64,000 nucleotides of DNA from Geobacteraceae bacterium (GCA_016720395.1 JADKKR010000002.1:1-64000); one strand, 5' to 3'; positions 51,573 through 62,361 are shown, counted from the stretch's first letter. Notes: generated by a model not told the origin, from the letters alone. Numbers and translations are program-made.

Positions 51573-54080
51573 TTATCGCGACACCTCGCCGAAAAACGCC
51601 CCCATCCTGGCAAACACCTCGTCCGAATTACCCCGAATCAGCTCCGTATCCGGCAATGACCGCAGGAAAGTCTTCCCATACCCCTTTGTCGTCACCCGTC
51701 TGTCGAGGATCAGAACAGCCCCGCGGTCGTCGCGACTGCGTATCAGCCTGCCGAAACCCTGACGGAACTTGATCACCGCCTGGGGGATGGAGAACTCCCG
51801 GAACGAGTCTCCCCCCTCGGCATCGATCTGTTCGGAGCGCGCCTGCTGTACCGGTTCGGTCGGCACCTGGAAGGGCAGCCGGGCTATGATCACCAGCCGG
51901 AGGGCCTCGCCTTTCACATCCACCCCTTCCCAGAACGAGTCGGTGCCGAACAGCACGGCATTATGATCCTTGCGGAAATGGGCCAGAAGGGCATGCCGTC
52001 CGGTATCCCCCTGTTTCAACGCCGTCAGGCCAAGCCTGGCCAACCCGGGCGCCAGAGTCGCGTAGACCTTGTTCAGCAGGTCGTAGGAGGTGAACAGGAT
52101 AAATGCCCCCCCCCGTGACAGGGACACGGCCCTCAGGATGCGATCCTGCAACGCCTCGCGGAAACCGGGCGCCGTCGGCTCGGGCATGTCGTCCGGCACG
52201 GCCACGAAGACCTGGGAGGCATAGTCAAAGGGCGAGGCCAGGCGCAGCTCGTTAAGACGCTCTTTGGGCAGCAGACCGAACCCGGTTCTCTTTTTAAGGT
52301 ACGTGAAATCACCTCCCACCGTCAGGGTGGCCGAGGTGACAATAATAGTCTTGAGCCGGTCAAGAATTGTCTCCCTGACCTGGCGCGAGATATCTAAAGG
52401 CGCGGCACACAGCCGGGCCTGCACGCCCCGCTGACTCGAGGAGGTCTCTATCCAGCGGCAGTAGCCTTCCGGTTCGGTGATAAAGAACAGCAGTCCGTCG
52501 GCCATGGCCTGCAGGCGGCCTTCGATCCCGCCGGTATCCAGAATTTGATCGGACAGTTTTTCCTTGAGCTTGTCGGGAAGGTCTTCCGTGCGGCGTACCA
52601 GGGTACGCAAAGCCGATGTATAGTCTCCCAGGGCATCAGCCAGAGCCTGCACCCGCTGTCGGCACTCCTGCCAGAAGAGCCTGCCCTGCACCTCGGGCGT
52701 GACGCGCAGCTTGCGCTCACGTCCCGCTTCGGCCCCGGATTCGCGCTCGACAGCCAGCGCCAGCCAGTCCATGGTCTGTTCGACCAGGTAAGCCACGTCA
52801 TGGGCCTTGGGCAGCAGATGGCTCTCCAACAGGGCCGAGAGCTCGGTATAGAGCGCCTCCATGGATTCGGGCAGCTCCCGTGTCAGGCGGCTGGAGATGA
52901 TCGTCAGCAGTCCGGCCCGGTTGGTCTTGGGGGGGACCAGGCGATGCAGCTGTTTGAGTATCGCACCCCTCGAGATGACCAGGGACAGGTGACTGGTGGC
53001 CACATCTTCAAGATGATGCCCCTCGTCGAAGATCAGCCGCGTAAAGGGGGGCAGAATTGCGGTGGCATCGTAACCGGTCTCCTTGCGCAGGACGATATCC
53101 GAGAGCAGCAGGGCATGATTTACCACCAGTATTCTGGCTGCCGATGAGTCGCGGCGGGCACGGTAGAAGAAGCAGCGGTTAAAGTACTTGCATTTGGAAC
53201 GGCTGCACTGGTCGGCCTCGCAACAGACCTCCTCCCAACTGCTGCGGCGCGGCGTAAAGGACAGGTCGCTGCGACAGCCGTCCTGGCAACCTTTGCTCCA
53301 TTCGATAATACTGGTCAGCTCAGCCGTGGCCTCATCAGGGAAAAGGGCCGGTTCTGCCTCGGCATGTTCCAGCTTACGTAAACAAACGTAATTACTACGT
53401 CCTTTGACAAGTGCCGCTTTGAATTCAACGGAGGAATTGCGGGCCAGAAAGGGGAGGTCCTTCTTGATCAACTGTTCCTGCAGATTAATGGTGTTGGTAG
53501 AGATAACGACCCGCTCGTTATTGCGCACGGCCCACAGGATGGACGGGACCAGATAGGCCAGAGATTTGCCGGTGCCGGTGCCGGCCTCCACCAGAACTAC
53601 CTTTTCCCTGTTGAAGGCCTCAGCTACGGCAAGAGCCATGCGCAGTTGCTCGTCGCGCTGCTCGTAGCCCTTCAGGTGCGCCATTATGCCGTCAGCAGCG
53701 AAGACCCGACCGATCTCTTCCAGCGAGAGCAGCTCCCCTTTCTGCTCCGTAAAGGGGGAAACCACCTGGTAGCAGCGACTGCAGGCATTATCGACGATAG
53801 CAAAACCGATACCCTGATTGCCGGCCACCGAGGCAATGTCCAGGTCGGCTGCCGAAGGGGTCAGGTCACCGGAGGGGTGATTGTGAACCACCACGTCTCC
53901 GCAGGCTGCCCGGGCAAGAATGGCCGGCACGGCCTGTTTCGTTCCACGGGCAATGGCCTCCGCCTCGCAGACGATCCCGTCCACGTTGCAGCGACCGATG
54001 AAGAACACCTCGTTGCCTGCAGCCTCGGCAATCTCGTAGCGCATCAGGGCGCGGCATTCTTCGGTAAAGTGTGTTTCCAT
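51573..54080 (-). CDS. JAMM (RadC-like) domain fused to DinG-type DNA helicase
   Basis: 835 residues from METHFTEEC (ATG 54080); an ATG at 54095 is an alternative. The first 140 residues form a JAMM metal-binding domain like that of RadC, with VVVHNHPSGDLTPSAADLDIA (HxHPSG...SxxD). Then comes an XPD/DinG helicase with Walker A EAGTGTGKSLAYL (about residue 195), an Fe-S loop with CEADQCSRSKCKYFNRC, DEGH in LIFDEGHHLEDVAT and the C-terminal motif with GTDSFWEGVDVKGEA. DinG resolves R-loops and forked DNA. The JAMM-DinG fusion is unusual: RadC is normally separate. The JAMM zinc ligands are intact. Confidence 0.9.
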   Translation of the reverse strand: METHFTEECRALMRYEIAEAAGNEVFFIGRCNVDGIVCEAEAIARGTKQAVPAILARAACGDVVVHNHPSGDLTPSAADLDIASVAGNQGIGFAIVDNACSRCYQVVSPFTEQKGELLSLEEIGRVFAADGIMAHLKGYEQRDEQLRMALAVAEAFNREKVVLVEAGTGTGKSLAYLVPSILWAVRNNERVVISTNTINLQEQLIKKDLPFLARNSSVEFKAALVKGRSNYVCLRKLEHAEAEPALFPDEATAELTSIIEWSKGCQDGCRSDLSFTPRRSSWEEVCCEADQCSRSKCKYFNRCFFYRARRDSSAARILVVNHALLLSDIVLRKETGYDATAILPPFTRLIFDEGHHLEDVATSHLSLVISRGAILKQLHRLVPPKTNRAGLLTIISSRLTRELPESMEALYTELSALLESHLLPKAHDVAYLVEQTMDWLALAVERESGAEAGRERKLRVTPEVQGRLFWQECRQRVQALADALGDYTSALRTLVRRTEDLPDKLKEKLSDQILDTGGIEGRLQAMADGLLFFITEPEGYCRWIETSSSQRGVQARLCAAPLDISRQVRETILDRLKTIIVTSATLTVGGDFTYLKKRTGFGLLPKERLNELRLASPFDYASQVFVAVPDDMPEPTAPGFREALQDRILRAVSLSRGGAFILFTSYDLLNKVYATLAPGLARLGLTALKQGDTGRHALLAHFRKDHNAVLFGTDSFWEGVDVKGEALRLVIIARLPFQVPTEPVQQARSEQIDAEGGDSFREFSIPQAVIKFRQGFGRLIRSRDDRGAVLILDRRVTTKGYGKTFLRSLPDTELIRGNSDEVFARMGAFFGEVSR

Positions 54081-54279
54081 AAGGGTCCATACCATAGCAC
54101 AACATACGGGAAAAGGCACCGGGGAATCCTGGCAGCGTTTTTTGCCCTTACGGCACATTATTTGCAATTTTTTATTTTCTTGTTACAGTTATCAGTGGTG
54201 CCGACGCACCTGATCATCGACTCCGGCGTAAGATTCGCGGCTGATCCGGCATTGATGTCAAAAACAATGGTGAGGGACT

Positions 54280-56823
54280 ATGGGGTCATTCGGACTCGAA
54301 AAACTGAGCATTGAGAACCAGAGCCTGCACGGCAAGCTCAGGATCATCTCCCTTGTGCTCTTTGTGTTCCCTTTCACGGTCATGTTTTACATCCTCTACC
54401 AGCAGGGCTTTTTTTCCAGCCTTGACCCGCTTCACGAAATCATCTTCCTCTTCATCACCATCCTTGCCTTTGCCGGGATCATGGTACTGCGGCAGGCCTT
54501 CAACAAGTTCATCCTGGTATCAATCTTCATGAAAAAAGCCGAGGCCGGCGAGATGGTCATGATGGATCTGCCCAAGGACAGTTCCGAGTTCAGCCAGATA
54601 TCGACATCGTTCAACACACTTATCTCAAGACTCGAAGAAACCGGGAAAACTCTGGAAAAGATGGACGGGGAGCTCAAAAAAGCCCACAACGAACGCAACA
54701 AGGCAGAGAACGCCCTCACCCCCTTGAAAAAGGCGGTCGACATCATGCAGCTTGGTGTAACGATCACTGACATGCAGAGAAAGATTCTCTACACAAATAT
54801 CGCTGACGCACGTATGCATGGATATGATGTGTCAGAACTGGTCGGCATGGATGTGCGGATATTTGCCCCGGTCTCGTGTTATAAGGATTTGATGCCGGAA
54901 GATCTTAAAGTCATGACCAACTGGAGTCGCGAAAGCGTAAACTGCCGCAAGGACGGGAGCTTTTTCCCCGTGCGGATAACATCCGACATCGTCAGGGATA
55001 TCGTTGACGGTGAATTGAGCGACATAGCCATTGTTACAACCTGCGAGGACATCTCTGAACGAAAACGTTCGGAGGAGACATTGCGCCTGCGACAGCGTGT
55101 TATCGAGTCAAGCAGCAACGGTATCATGATAACCGATACAACCCAGCCGGAAAATCCGATCATCTATGTGAACCCTGCCTTTGGACGCATCACCGGCTAT
55201 GAACCCCATGAAGCGCTCGGACGCAGCATGCACTTCCTTCTCGGGGAAGACCAGGAGCAGGCGGAATTCACGGAAATACACGCTTCGCTGCACGAACAGC
55301 GAGAAGGAAGTGCCGTACTCCGCAACTACCGCAAAGACGGAAGTCTTTTCTGGAATGACCTGTCAGTCTCCCCGGTGCTGGACGAGGCCGGGAATGTGGC
55401 CCATTTTGTCTGGGTCATCAATGATGTAACCGAGCGTGAACAGCATGAAGAGCTTCTGGAATACCAGGCCAGCCACGATGCGCTCACCGGACTTCCCAAC
55501 CGCAATCTCCTCGCAGACCGGATCAACCAGTTGCTGGCCAATGCACGCCGCTACAATATGCGGGTAGCCGTTCTGTTTATCGATCTGGACAATTTCAAGC
55601 TCGTCAACGACAGCCTGGGACACGCCCTGGGCGACCAGATGCTGGTTATCCAGGCAGAACGCCTGCACAAGATTATCCGCTCGGGGGATACGGTGGCCCG
55701 CTACGGAGGGGATGAGTTCGTTGTCGTTGTTTCCAACCTGGAAAAGAGCGAAGATGCCGCTACGGTGGCACATAACATACAGGAACTGGTTTCCCGGCCA
55801 TTTGCCATTGACGGCCACGAATTCGGCATTACCTGCAGCATCGGCATCAGCCTGTTTCCCAAGGACGGGAATGATGTGGACTCGCTTCTGAAAAACGCCG
55901 ATGCCGCCATGTATCGGGCCAAGGAACAGAGCCGCAACTCATTCCAGTTTTATACAAGTGAAATGAACGACCGGGTTGTCGAGCGGATGGTCATCGAGCG
56001 CCATCTGCGTCACGCACTCGAGCTGGGGCAGTTGGAGGTGCATTACCAGCCGCAGGTGGAAGTTAACAACGGACAACTCGTCGGTGTTGAGGCCTTGTTG
56101 CGCTGGCATAGTCCGGAGCTGGGGACGGTGCCCCCCGACAGGTTCATTCCACTGGCAGAAGAAACCGGACTGATCGTCCAGATTGGTGAGTGGGTCCTGA
56201 AGACCTGTTGCGAACAGAACAAGGCCTGGCAGAAGGCCGGACTTACTCCGGTGACTATTTCGGTTAATATCTCAGCCCGCCAGTTGCAGAAAAAGGATCT
56301 GTCAGCCGTCATTGCGGAGATCCTGCGGGAAAGCGGTCTTGAACCGCGTTTTCTTGAGCTGGAGATCGTCGAAAGCATGGTTATGCATGATGTGGAAAGC
56401 GCGGCGGTAATCATGAAGGATCTGAAAAAGCTGGGGATAATGCTTGCCATGGATGACTTCGGAACCGGTTATTCCAGCTTGAGCTACCTGAAGCGCTTCC
56501 CCTTTGATAAGCTGAAGATCGATCTGTCGTTTGTCAGGGACATCATGACCGATCCGGAAAGCGCGGCGATTGCGCGGGCCATCATCGCAATGGCTCACAA
56601 CCTGAACCTCCGTGCAATTGCAGAAGGGGTTGAAACGAAAGAGCAGCTGGACTATCTCCGCCAGCACGGTTGCGATGAGATTCAGGGTTACTATGTCAGC
56701 AGGCCGGTTACCGCCCTGGAGTTCGAAACCCTGCTCAGGAAGGACGTATGGTTTCAACAGCCTGACACGGACGCTCTGATTCATACAAGACCTGATAAGC
56801 CGGAAGCCCCACATCCGGCCTGA
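54280..56823 (+). CDS. membrane PAS-PAS-GGDEF-EAL signalling protein
   Basis: 847 residues with GAGG five bases before the ATG. Two membrane segments (about 20-40 and 55-70) precede a HAMP-like linker and coiled coil (75-140), two PAS domains (about 145-265 and 270-395), GGDEF (about 400-560) with IDLDNFK, GHALGD and RYGGDEF, and EAL (about 575-825) with EALLRW, DDFGTGYSS and KIDLSFV. Both catalytic sets are intact, and the GHxxGD Asp is canonical, unlike the GGDEF protein at 3127. It can make or break c-di-GMP, and PAS domains probably sense redox or small ligands. It stands alone. Confidence 0.95.
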   Translation: MGSFGLEKLSIENQSLHGKLRIISLVLFVFPFTVMFYILYQQGFFSSLDPLHEIIFLFITILAFAGIMVLRQAFNKFILVSIFMKKAEAGEMVMMDLPKDSSEFSQISTSFNTLISRLEETGKTLEKMDGELKKAHNERNKAENALTPLKKAVDIMQLGVTITDMQRKILYTNIADARMHGYDVSELVGMDVRIFAPVSCYKDLMPEDLKVMTNWSRESVNCRKDGSFFPVRITSDIVRDIVDGELSDIAIVTTCEDISERKRSEETLRLRQRVIESSSNGIMITDTTQPENPIIYVNPAFGRITGYEPHEALGRSMHFLLGEDQEQAEFTEIHASLHEQREGSAVLRNYRKDGSLFWNDLSVSPVLDEAGNVAHFVWVINDVTEREQHEELLEYQASHDALTGLPNRNLLADRINQLLANARRYNMRVAVLFIDLDNFKLVNDSLGHALGDQMLVIQAERLHKIIRSGDTVARYGGDEFVVVVSNLEKSEDAATVAHNIQELVSRPFAIDGHEFGITCSIGISLFPKDGNDVDSLLKNADAAMYRAKEQSRNSFQFYTSEMNDRVVERMVIERHLRHALELGQLEVHYQPQVEVNNGQLVGVEALLRWHSPELGTVPPDRFIPLAEETGLIVQIGEWVLKTCCEQNKAWQKAGLTPVTISVNISARQLQKKDLSAVIAEILRESGLEPRFLELEIVESMVMHDVESAAVIMKDLKKLGIMLAMDDFGTGYSSLSYLKRFPFDKLKIDLSFVRDIMTDPESAAIARAIIAMAHNLNLRAIAEGVETKEQLDYLRQHGCDEIQGYYVSRPVTALEFETLLRKDVWFQQPDTDALIHTRPDKPEAPHPA

Positions 56824-56900
56824 TCTTTCGTCCTGATACCGTCGGTTGCGAAGCGGACTCGGTGATCAGCAGGAACGACCCGCCAGCAGGGCTTCATCCG

Positions 56901-57419
56901 TCAGTTCATCAGCACCCCCACGACTCCCGCCCCGACAATGACAATCATCGGACTGACCCTGGTCCAGGTGAAGAGCGCACATCCCAGTGCGAGGGCAACA
57001 AATTCCTGTGTGCCGGCAAGCGAAGAAGAACCCAGGTTCCAGGCCGCTGCCGCTACAAGCCCGACAACCGCCGGTAGCAAACCGTCCAGGGTGTTATTGA
57101 TGACCTCGATATTTTTCAGACGATGATAGTTTCTGCTGATGACCAGCATCAGGACAACGCAGGGCAGAAAGATGCAGACTGTCGCCACCAGGCCACCCGT
57201 GAAACCTCCGGCGCGATAGCCGGTAAAGGTTGCCAGCATGGCCAGAGGACCGGGGGTTAATTGTGAGAGGGCCAGCCCGTCCAGAAATTCCCGCCGCGTA
57301 AGCCAATGGTTCTGTTCGACCATGATGTGATTCAGAAGCGGAATCAGCACATAGCCACCCCCCACGAACATCACTCCGATACGGAGGTATATCCAGGCCA
57401 GAGCGAAGAACGAGGTCAT
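56901..57419 (-). CDS. chrA: chromate transporter half-protein (CHR domain), second of a pair
   Basis: 172 residues from MTSFFALAW. The CHR signature region reads FVGGGYVLIPLLNHIMVEQNHWLTRREFLDGLALSQLTPGPLA, with the proline-rich turn TPGP. About six hydrophobic segments are present. Long ChrA proteins have two CHR halves in one chain; here the halves are two genes, the short-chain arrangement, whose subunits must pair. The ATG overlaps the stop of the first half by ATGA. It may export chromate or a related oxyanion. Confidence 0.92.
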   Translation of the reverse strand: MTSFFALAWIYLRIGVMFVGGGYVLIPLLNHIMVEQNHWLTRREFLDGLALSQLTPGPLAMLATFTGYRAGGFTGGLVATVCIFLPCVVLMLVISRNYHRLKNIEVINNTLDGLLPAVVGLVAAAAWNLGSSSLAGTQEFVALALGCALFTWTRVSPMIVIVGAGVVGVLMN

Positions 57420-57976
57420 CGACCGTGCCTCCGTCGATAGATGCCTGCCCCCAGGGACCATGCAGCGGCGCCCAGCAGGATCCAGGCCGCATTCAGCTTA
57501 ATAAAGGCGGATACTGCAAAGGCGGTCAGAGCCATCAGGCCGCTGGAGACATTTGTGATCTGCTTGCGCCCCATGTCAACAGCCACTACCACGATCAGAC
57601 TTATGATCACCGGGTTGGTGCCCTTCAGGGCCGCCTGAAGCAGGGGCAGCTTGTGATAGGTAAAGTAGAACCAGGAGAGCAGCGACACCAGCAGGAACGA
57701 GGGGGCAATAAATCCGACGGCCGCGGTCAGTCCTCCACGGATGCCGCGCAGGCGATGGCCGATAAAGATGCAGACATTAAGGGAAAACGGCCCCAGTATC
57801 TGGCCGAAAGCCAAGCCATGCAGGAACTCCCCGGAGGCGATCCAGCCCTTTTCCCTGACGCAGACCCGCTCTGTCAGAGCGACGATGGCCATTCCGCCGC
57901 CAAATCCTGTCAGGCCGATCTTTAAAAACGTCAGGAGAATCTCGGTCAGGCGTACCTGCTTACCGTCTGTATCCAT
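57416..57976 (-). CDS. chrA: chromate transporter half-protein (CHR domain), first of a pair
   Basis: 186 residues from MDTDGKQ, with a GTG at 57997 as an alternative; neither has a clear ribosome site. The CHR-domain signature is KIGLTGFGGGMAIVALTERVCVREKGWIASGEFLHGLAFGQILGPFSLN, in which FGQILGPF takes the place of the TPGP turn of the other half. Six hydrophobic segments are present. The stop overlaps the start of the second half (ATGA), so they are made in equal amounts. No chrB regulator is near. Confidence 0.92.
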   Translation of the reverse strand: MDTDGKQVRLTEILLTFLKIGLTGFGGGMAIVALTERVCVREKGWIASGEFLHGLAFGQILGPFSLNVCIFIGHRLRGIRGGLTAAVGFIAPSFLLVSLLSWFYFTYHKLPLLQAALKGTNPVIISLIVVVAVDMGRKQITNVSSGLMALTAFAVSAFIKLNAAWILLGAAAWSLGAGIYRRRHGR

Positions 57977-58145
57977 GATGCGGTTATACCGTGACACGGG
58001 GGTGACAGCAAGGGAAAAGCCGGTTTAACGAGTCGAAATGATTGCCTGAATCAGCCCGCCCGTGATACACATATCTCCTGCAGGTACCGGCCTGCACCAT
58101 CCTGGCACACAGGATCCGTGCAGCATCGAAACAAGGAGCCCCCTC

Positions 58146-59186
58146 ATGTCCTTCCGCACTATCGAATGGCGAGACAACAGCGTGGTAATGATCGACCAGA
58201 CCCGTCTTCCGGGCGAGGAGATCTACAACACCTACACAGATTTCAAGGCTGTTGCCGAGGCTATTCGCGGCATGATTATCCGGGGTGCGCCTGCTATCGG
58301 TGTAGCAGCTGCCATGGGTATCGCCCTGGGTGCGCGAGACATCATCGCCGACACGCATGAATCCTTTTTCCGTCAACTGGAGAATGTCTGCGACGTCATG
58401 GCCCACACCCGGCCTACGGCAGTTAACCTGTTCTGGGGTATCGAACGCATGAAACGGGTCGCCGAGGCCAACCGTGACAAGAAGCTGCCCCAGATCAGGG
58501 AGATTCTCAAAGACGAGGCCATCCGCATCGAAGCGGAAGACCTGACCATCTGCCGTAATATCGGGAAATGGGGTGCAACCCTGATCCCCGAAGGGGCAAC
58601 CGTCTTGACCCACTGCAATGCGGGGGGGCTGGCTACCGCCGGATACGGCACCGCTTTGGGGGTCATCCGTGCCGCCCACGAAGCCGGCAAGAACATCCGG
58701 GTATTCGCCGACGAGACCCGCCCCTGGCTGCAGGGGGCACGTCTGACCGCCTGGGAGCTGATGAAAGACGGCATTCCCGTGACGCTGATCTCCGACAACA
58801 TGGCCGGTTTCTTCATGAACCGTGGTGAGATTACCTGCTGTGTGGTCGGAGCCGATCGCATCGCGGCCAACGGCGACACGGCCAACAAGATCGGCACCTA
58901 TACCGTGGCTGTGCTGGCCAGGGAGAACAAGATCCCTTTCTACGTGGCAGCCCCCGTATCCACCCTGGACCTGTCACTCGCTGACGGCAGCAGGATCCCC
59001 ATCGAAGAACGTCCAGCCAGCGAGGTTACCCACATCAAGGGGATTGCCATCGCTCCGGACGGGGTCCCGGTCCGCAACCCATCCTTCGACGTGACCCCGG
59101 CCAGACTTATCACCGCCATCATCACCGAAAACGGCATCGTCAGGGATGACTACCGCGCAGGCCTGCGCAGGATAGCGGGCACCTGA
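58146..59186 (+). CDS. mtnA: S-methyl-5-thioribose-1-phosphate isomerase
   Basis: 346 residues from [24 protein letters not shown] lies seven bases upstream, so the 28-residue longer frame is rejected. Markers are [21 protein letters not shown], the catalytic Cys region [19 protein letters not shown] (about residue 155) and the catalytic Asp in [20 protein letters not shown] (about residue 237). The enzyme turns methylthioribose-1-phosphate into the ribulose form in methionine salvage. glnE starts 1 bp after its stop. No other salvage gene is adjacent. Confidence 0.95.
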   Translation: MSFRTIEWRDNSVVMIDQTRLPGEEIYNTYTDFKAVAEAIRGMIIRGAPAIGVAAAMGIALGARDIIADTHESFFRQLENVCDVMAHTRPTAVNLFWGIERMKRVAEANRDKKLPQIREILKDEAIRIEAEDLTICRNIGKWGATLIPEGATVLTHCNAGGLATAGYGTALGVIRAAHEAGKNIRVFADETRPWLQGARLTAWELMKDGIPVTLISDNMAGFFMNRGEITCCVVGADRIAANGDTANKIGTYTVAVLARENKIPFYVAAPVSTLDLSLADGSRIPIEERPASEVTHIKGIAIAPDGVPVRNPSFDVTPARLITAIITENGIVRDDYRAGLRRIAGT

Positions 59187-59187
59187 C

Positions 59188-62100
59188 ATGCATGTTGAAC
59201 GTTTTTCACAGGATTTCAGCCGGATCATGGCAATCGACGACAGCGTCGTGCGGACCGGGGAACTGGCCGGATTCCTCCAGAACCACGGTTATCTGTACGG
59301 AACCCGCTCTGCTGAAAACATCCTTCTGATCCAGCCGCTCTTTCCGGTTGAGACACTACATCGCATCGTTGTCTGCGCACTTCTGACCCCATCACCGGAT
59401 ATGGCGCTCAATACCTTTGAAAGACTGGCAACAGTTATTCATCCGCCTGACCTGGCGGATATTGCCGGCCGCAAGAAACGTCTCGCCCAGTTTTTGCAGG
59501 TATGCGGTTCATCCCCCTTTCTGGTCAACCTGATCTTCAAGACCCCCGAAGCCTTCCGCAGCCTGTTCCTGGAAAACCGCATCGATCTCAGCCGCTCACA
59601 CGACGACATGCTGGATGAACTGCACAGACAGGCAGAAGGAATTTCGGATTTCACGACACTGCTCAGAATACTGCGTTGTTTCAAGCGTGCCGAAATCCTG
59701 CGTATCGCCGGCCGCGACCTGAACGGACTGGCTCCCCTGGAGGAGGTGACCGCAGAGCTCTCCAGCCTGGCCGCTGCCTGTCTGCAGGTTGCCCATGATA
59801 TCTGCCGGCAATGCCTGATCAACGAGCACGGCCTGCCGCTGATGCTGACGGATAACGGGCCTCAGCCGGCGGAGATGACCGTGATCGGCATGGGCAAGTT
59901 CGGCGGAAATGAGCTCAACTTTTCCTCTGACATCGATATCATCTATTTTTATGAATCGGATAAAGGAGAAACCAGCGGCATCAGGGACAGTTCAGGCGAC
60001 CTGAAGGGGGTCACTTCCCTGCACGCATTTTTCAACAAACTGGGCGAGATGATCAGCAAGGCCCTGTCGCTGGTGACCGAGGACGGCTTTGTGTTCCGCG
60101 TCGACGTGGGATTGAGGCCGGAAGGCAAGTCCGGCGACATGGCGGTTTCATTACGCTCGGCCGAGATTTATTACGAGTCGTGGGGCCAGTCCTGGGAACG
60201 GACCGCCATGCTCAAGGCACGACCGGTGGCCGGTTCCCTGGATCTTGGAGAACAGCTGCTGAGAACGCTGCAGCCCTTCGTATACCGCAAATACCTCGAT
60301 TACAACCTGATCGAGGACATGAAGAACATGAAGCAGAAGATTGATGCCTCCCTGACCCGCTCCATGGAGGGAGAGACCAACCTCAAGCTGGGGCGGGGAG
60401 GCATCCGCGAGATAGAGTTTTTCATCCAGGCCCTGCAACTGGTCTATGCGGGCAAGAACCCCCTGCTGCGCGAGCGCAATTCGCTCAAGGCACTGGATAC
60501 ACTGCTGGCAGCCCGCCTGATCAGTGAAGAGGACCATCTCCGGCTTACCGACGCCTACCGGTTCCTGCGCACGGTCGAACACAGGATCCAGGTGGTACAG
60601 GAGCGCCAGACCCATAACCTGCCCACCAAACATGACGAGATTCTGGCCCTGTCGCGACGGAGCGGCTTTCTGCGCGGCAACGGCCTCGATCGTTTCCGTG
60701 AGACCCTTGAAGGGCATCGCCGGAACGTCTCGACAATCTACGGCAACCTGTTCCATTCCCGAGACGAGAAACTGGAGCAGGATACGAACCCCGAGGTGCT
60801 CTTTTTCCTGGATCACAAGGCCGATGCCGATCTGGTAAAGGATATGCTGGCGGAACGGCATTTCGAGAACGTGGAGCGGGCCTATGAAAACCTGCTCTCA
60901 CTGAGAAACGGGCCGGCGAAGGGTAACCTGACCGAACGCAGCCGCCGCCTTCTCGAAAAGATTTCACCGGTGCTGCTGCAGGAGATCTTCGATTCTCCGG
61001 ACCCGGATATGGCACTTGCAAACCTGGAGCGTTTTCTGGCAATGGTCGGAACCCGCTCATCGTACTACGCCCTGCTTGCTGAAAACAGGGAGACCCTCAA
61101 ACTACTGGTGTCACTGTTCGGAATGTCGGAATTCCTTTCAAAGATCCTGGTCGGACACCCGGAACTGCTGGACAGCCTGGTGGCCCGCGGAGATTCATCC
61201 GCCATCAAGTCCAAGGAGACCATGGCCTCGGATCTGGCCTGCCTGCTGCAGCAGACCGACTACTTCGAGGAGCAGCTTGATGTGCTGCGGCGCTACCGTA
61301 ATGAGGAGTTCCTGCGCATCGGACTGAATGACATCCATGGCAGGCTGGGGCAGAGTGAAGTCACCACCCAGTTGAGCCTGCTGGGTGAAATCTGCCTTGA
61401 AGCGGCCTTTCGTCTGGCGGTGCAGGAGCTGAAACGCTTCGGCAAACCGACCTACCTCACCGATGGACATTCATGGCAGGCCAATCTGGCAGTCATCGGC
61501 ATGGGCAAACTGGGCGGGGGTGACCTCAATTACCACTCCGATCTGGACATCATCTTCGTCTATGACCACCAGGGCTCTACGGATGGCGATAAGCAGATCT
61601 CCAACCGTGAATATTTTGCAAAACTGGCCCAGAAGGTCATCTCTGTCCTGACCATGCAGACCCGCGAAGGATATGTCTACAAGATCGACACCCGCCTGCG
61701 CCCTTCCGGCAATGCCGGCCCGTTGGTGACCTCGCTGGACTCGTTCCTGGATTATCACCGCAAAGAGGCCCAGATCTGGGAACGGCAGGCGCTCACCAAG
61801 GCTCGCGTGGTGCTGGGTGATCCTCTTCTGGCCAGCCAGCTGGAGGATGTCATCCGTCAGACCGTCTACGGAGGCTCCATCAATGATGACGGCCGCCGGG
61901 AGATTCACCGGCTGCGCATGCGCATGGAAAACGAACTGGCCAAAGAAACCGCGGACAGCTACAATATCAAGACCGGGCGGGGCGGCATGGTCGATGTGGA
62001 ATTTGCCGTGCAGTATCTGCTGCTCAAGCATGGCTGCCACTACCCGGAACTCCGTACCACCAGCACCATCGTGGCGCTCAAGGAGATTCGTACCCTGGGA

Positions 62101-62361
62101 CTCCTCAAGGAAGGGGACGCAGAAACACTGCTGAACGGCTACAAATTCCTTCGCAAGCTGGAGAACCGCCTGCGTATCATCCACGATTATTCGGTCAACG
62201 ATCTGGGTGGTCCCAAAAGCTATATAAATAAACTTGCCCGCAGGCTGGGATACGACCCGAAACTGAAAAATCCCGGCGCGAGTCTGATCTGCGATTATGA
62301 AGAGACAACCGGCAGGATCCGCGACTGCTACGACAGGATCATGGGGGAGGGAACATCATGA
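59188..62361 (+). CDS. glnE: bifunctional glutamine synthetase adenylyltransferase/deadenylase
   Basis: 1057 residues, longer than the E. coli protein (about 946) but the usual two-domain order is kept. Two nucleotidyltransferase domains have GMGKFGGNELNFSSDIDIIYF (about residue 232) and GMGKLGGGDLNYHSDLDIIFVY (about 770). The N-terminal domain removes AMP from, and the C-terminal domain adds AMP to, glutamine synthetase. The middle holds the regulatory helices that contact PII. The stop overlaps the start of the selenoprotein gene (ATGA at 62358-62361). No PII gene is nearby. Confidence 0.96.
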   Translation: MHVERFSQDFSRIMAIDDSVVRTGELAGFLQNHGYLYGTRSAENILLIQPLFPVETLHRIVVCALLTPSPDMALNTFERLATVIHPPDLADIAGRKKRLAQFLQVCGSSPFLVNLIFKTPEAFRSLFLENRIDLSRSHDDMLDELHRQAEGISDFTTLLRILRCFKRAEILRIAGRDLNGLAPLEEVTAELSSLAAACLQVAHDICRQCLINEHGLPLMLTDNGPQPAEMTVIGMGKFGGNELNFSSDIDIIYFYESDKGETSGIRDSSGDLKGVTSLHAFFNKLGEMISKALSLVTEDGFVFRVDVGLRPEGKSGDMAVSLRSAEIYYESWGQSWERTAMLKARPVAGSLDLGEQLLRTLQPFVYRKYLDYNLIEDMKNMKQKIDASLTRSMEGETNLKLGRGGIREIEFFIQALQLVYAGKNPLLRERNSLKALDTLLAARLISEEDHLRLTDAYRFLRTVEHRIQVVQERQTHNLPTKHDEILALSRRSGFLRGNGLDRFRETLEGHRRNVSTIYGNLFHSRDEKLEQDTNPEVLFFLDHKADADLVKDMLAERHFENVERAYENLLSLRNGPAKGNLTERSRRLLEKISPVLLQEIFDSPDPDMALANLERFLAMVGTRSSYYALLAENRETLKLLVSLFGMSEFLSKILVGHPELLDSLVARGDSSAIKSKETMASDLACLLQQTDYFEEQLDVLRRYRNEEFLRIGLNDIHGRLGQSEVTTQLSLLGEICLEAAFRLAVQELKRFGKPTYLTDGHSWQANLAVIGMGKLGGGDLNYHSDLDIIFVYDHQGSTDGDKQISNREYFAKLAQKVISVLTMQTREGYVYKIDTRLRPSGNAGPLVTSLDSFLDYHRKEAQIWERQALTKARVVLGDPLLASQLEDVIRQTVYGGSINDDGRREIHRLRMRMENELAKETADSYNIKTGRGGMVDVEFAVQYLLLKHGCHYPELRTTSTIVALKEIRTLGLLKEGDAETLLNGYKFLRKLENRLRIIHDYSVNDLGGPKSYINKLARRLGYDPKLKNPGASLICDYEETTGRIRDCYDRIMGEGTS

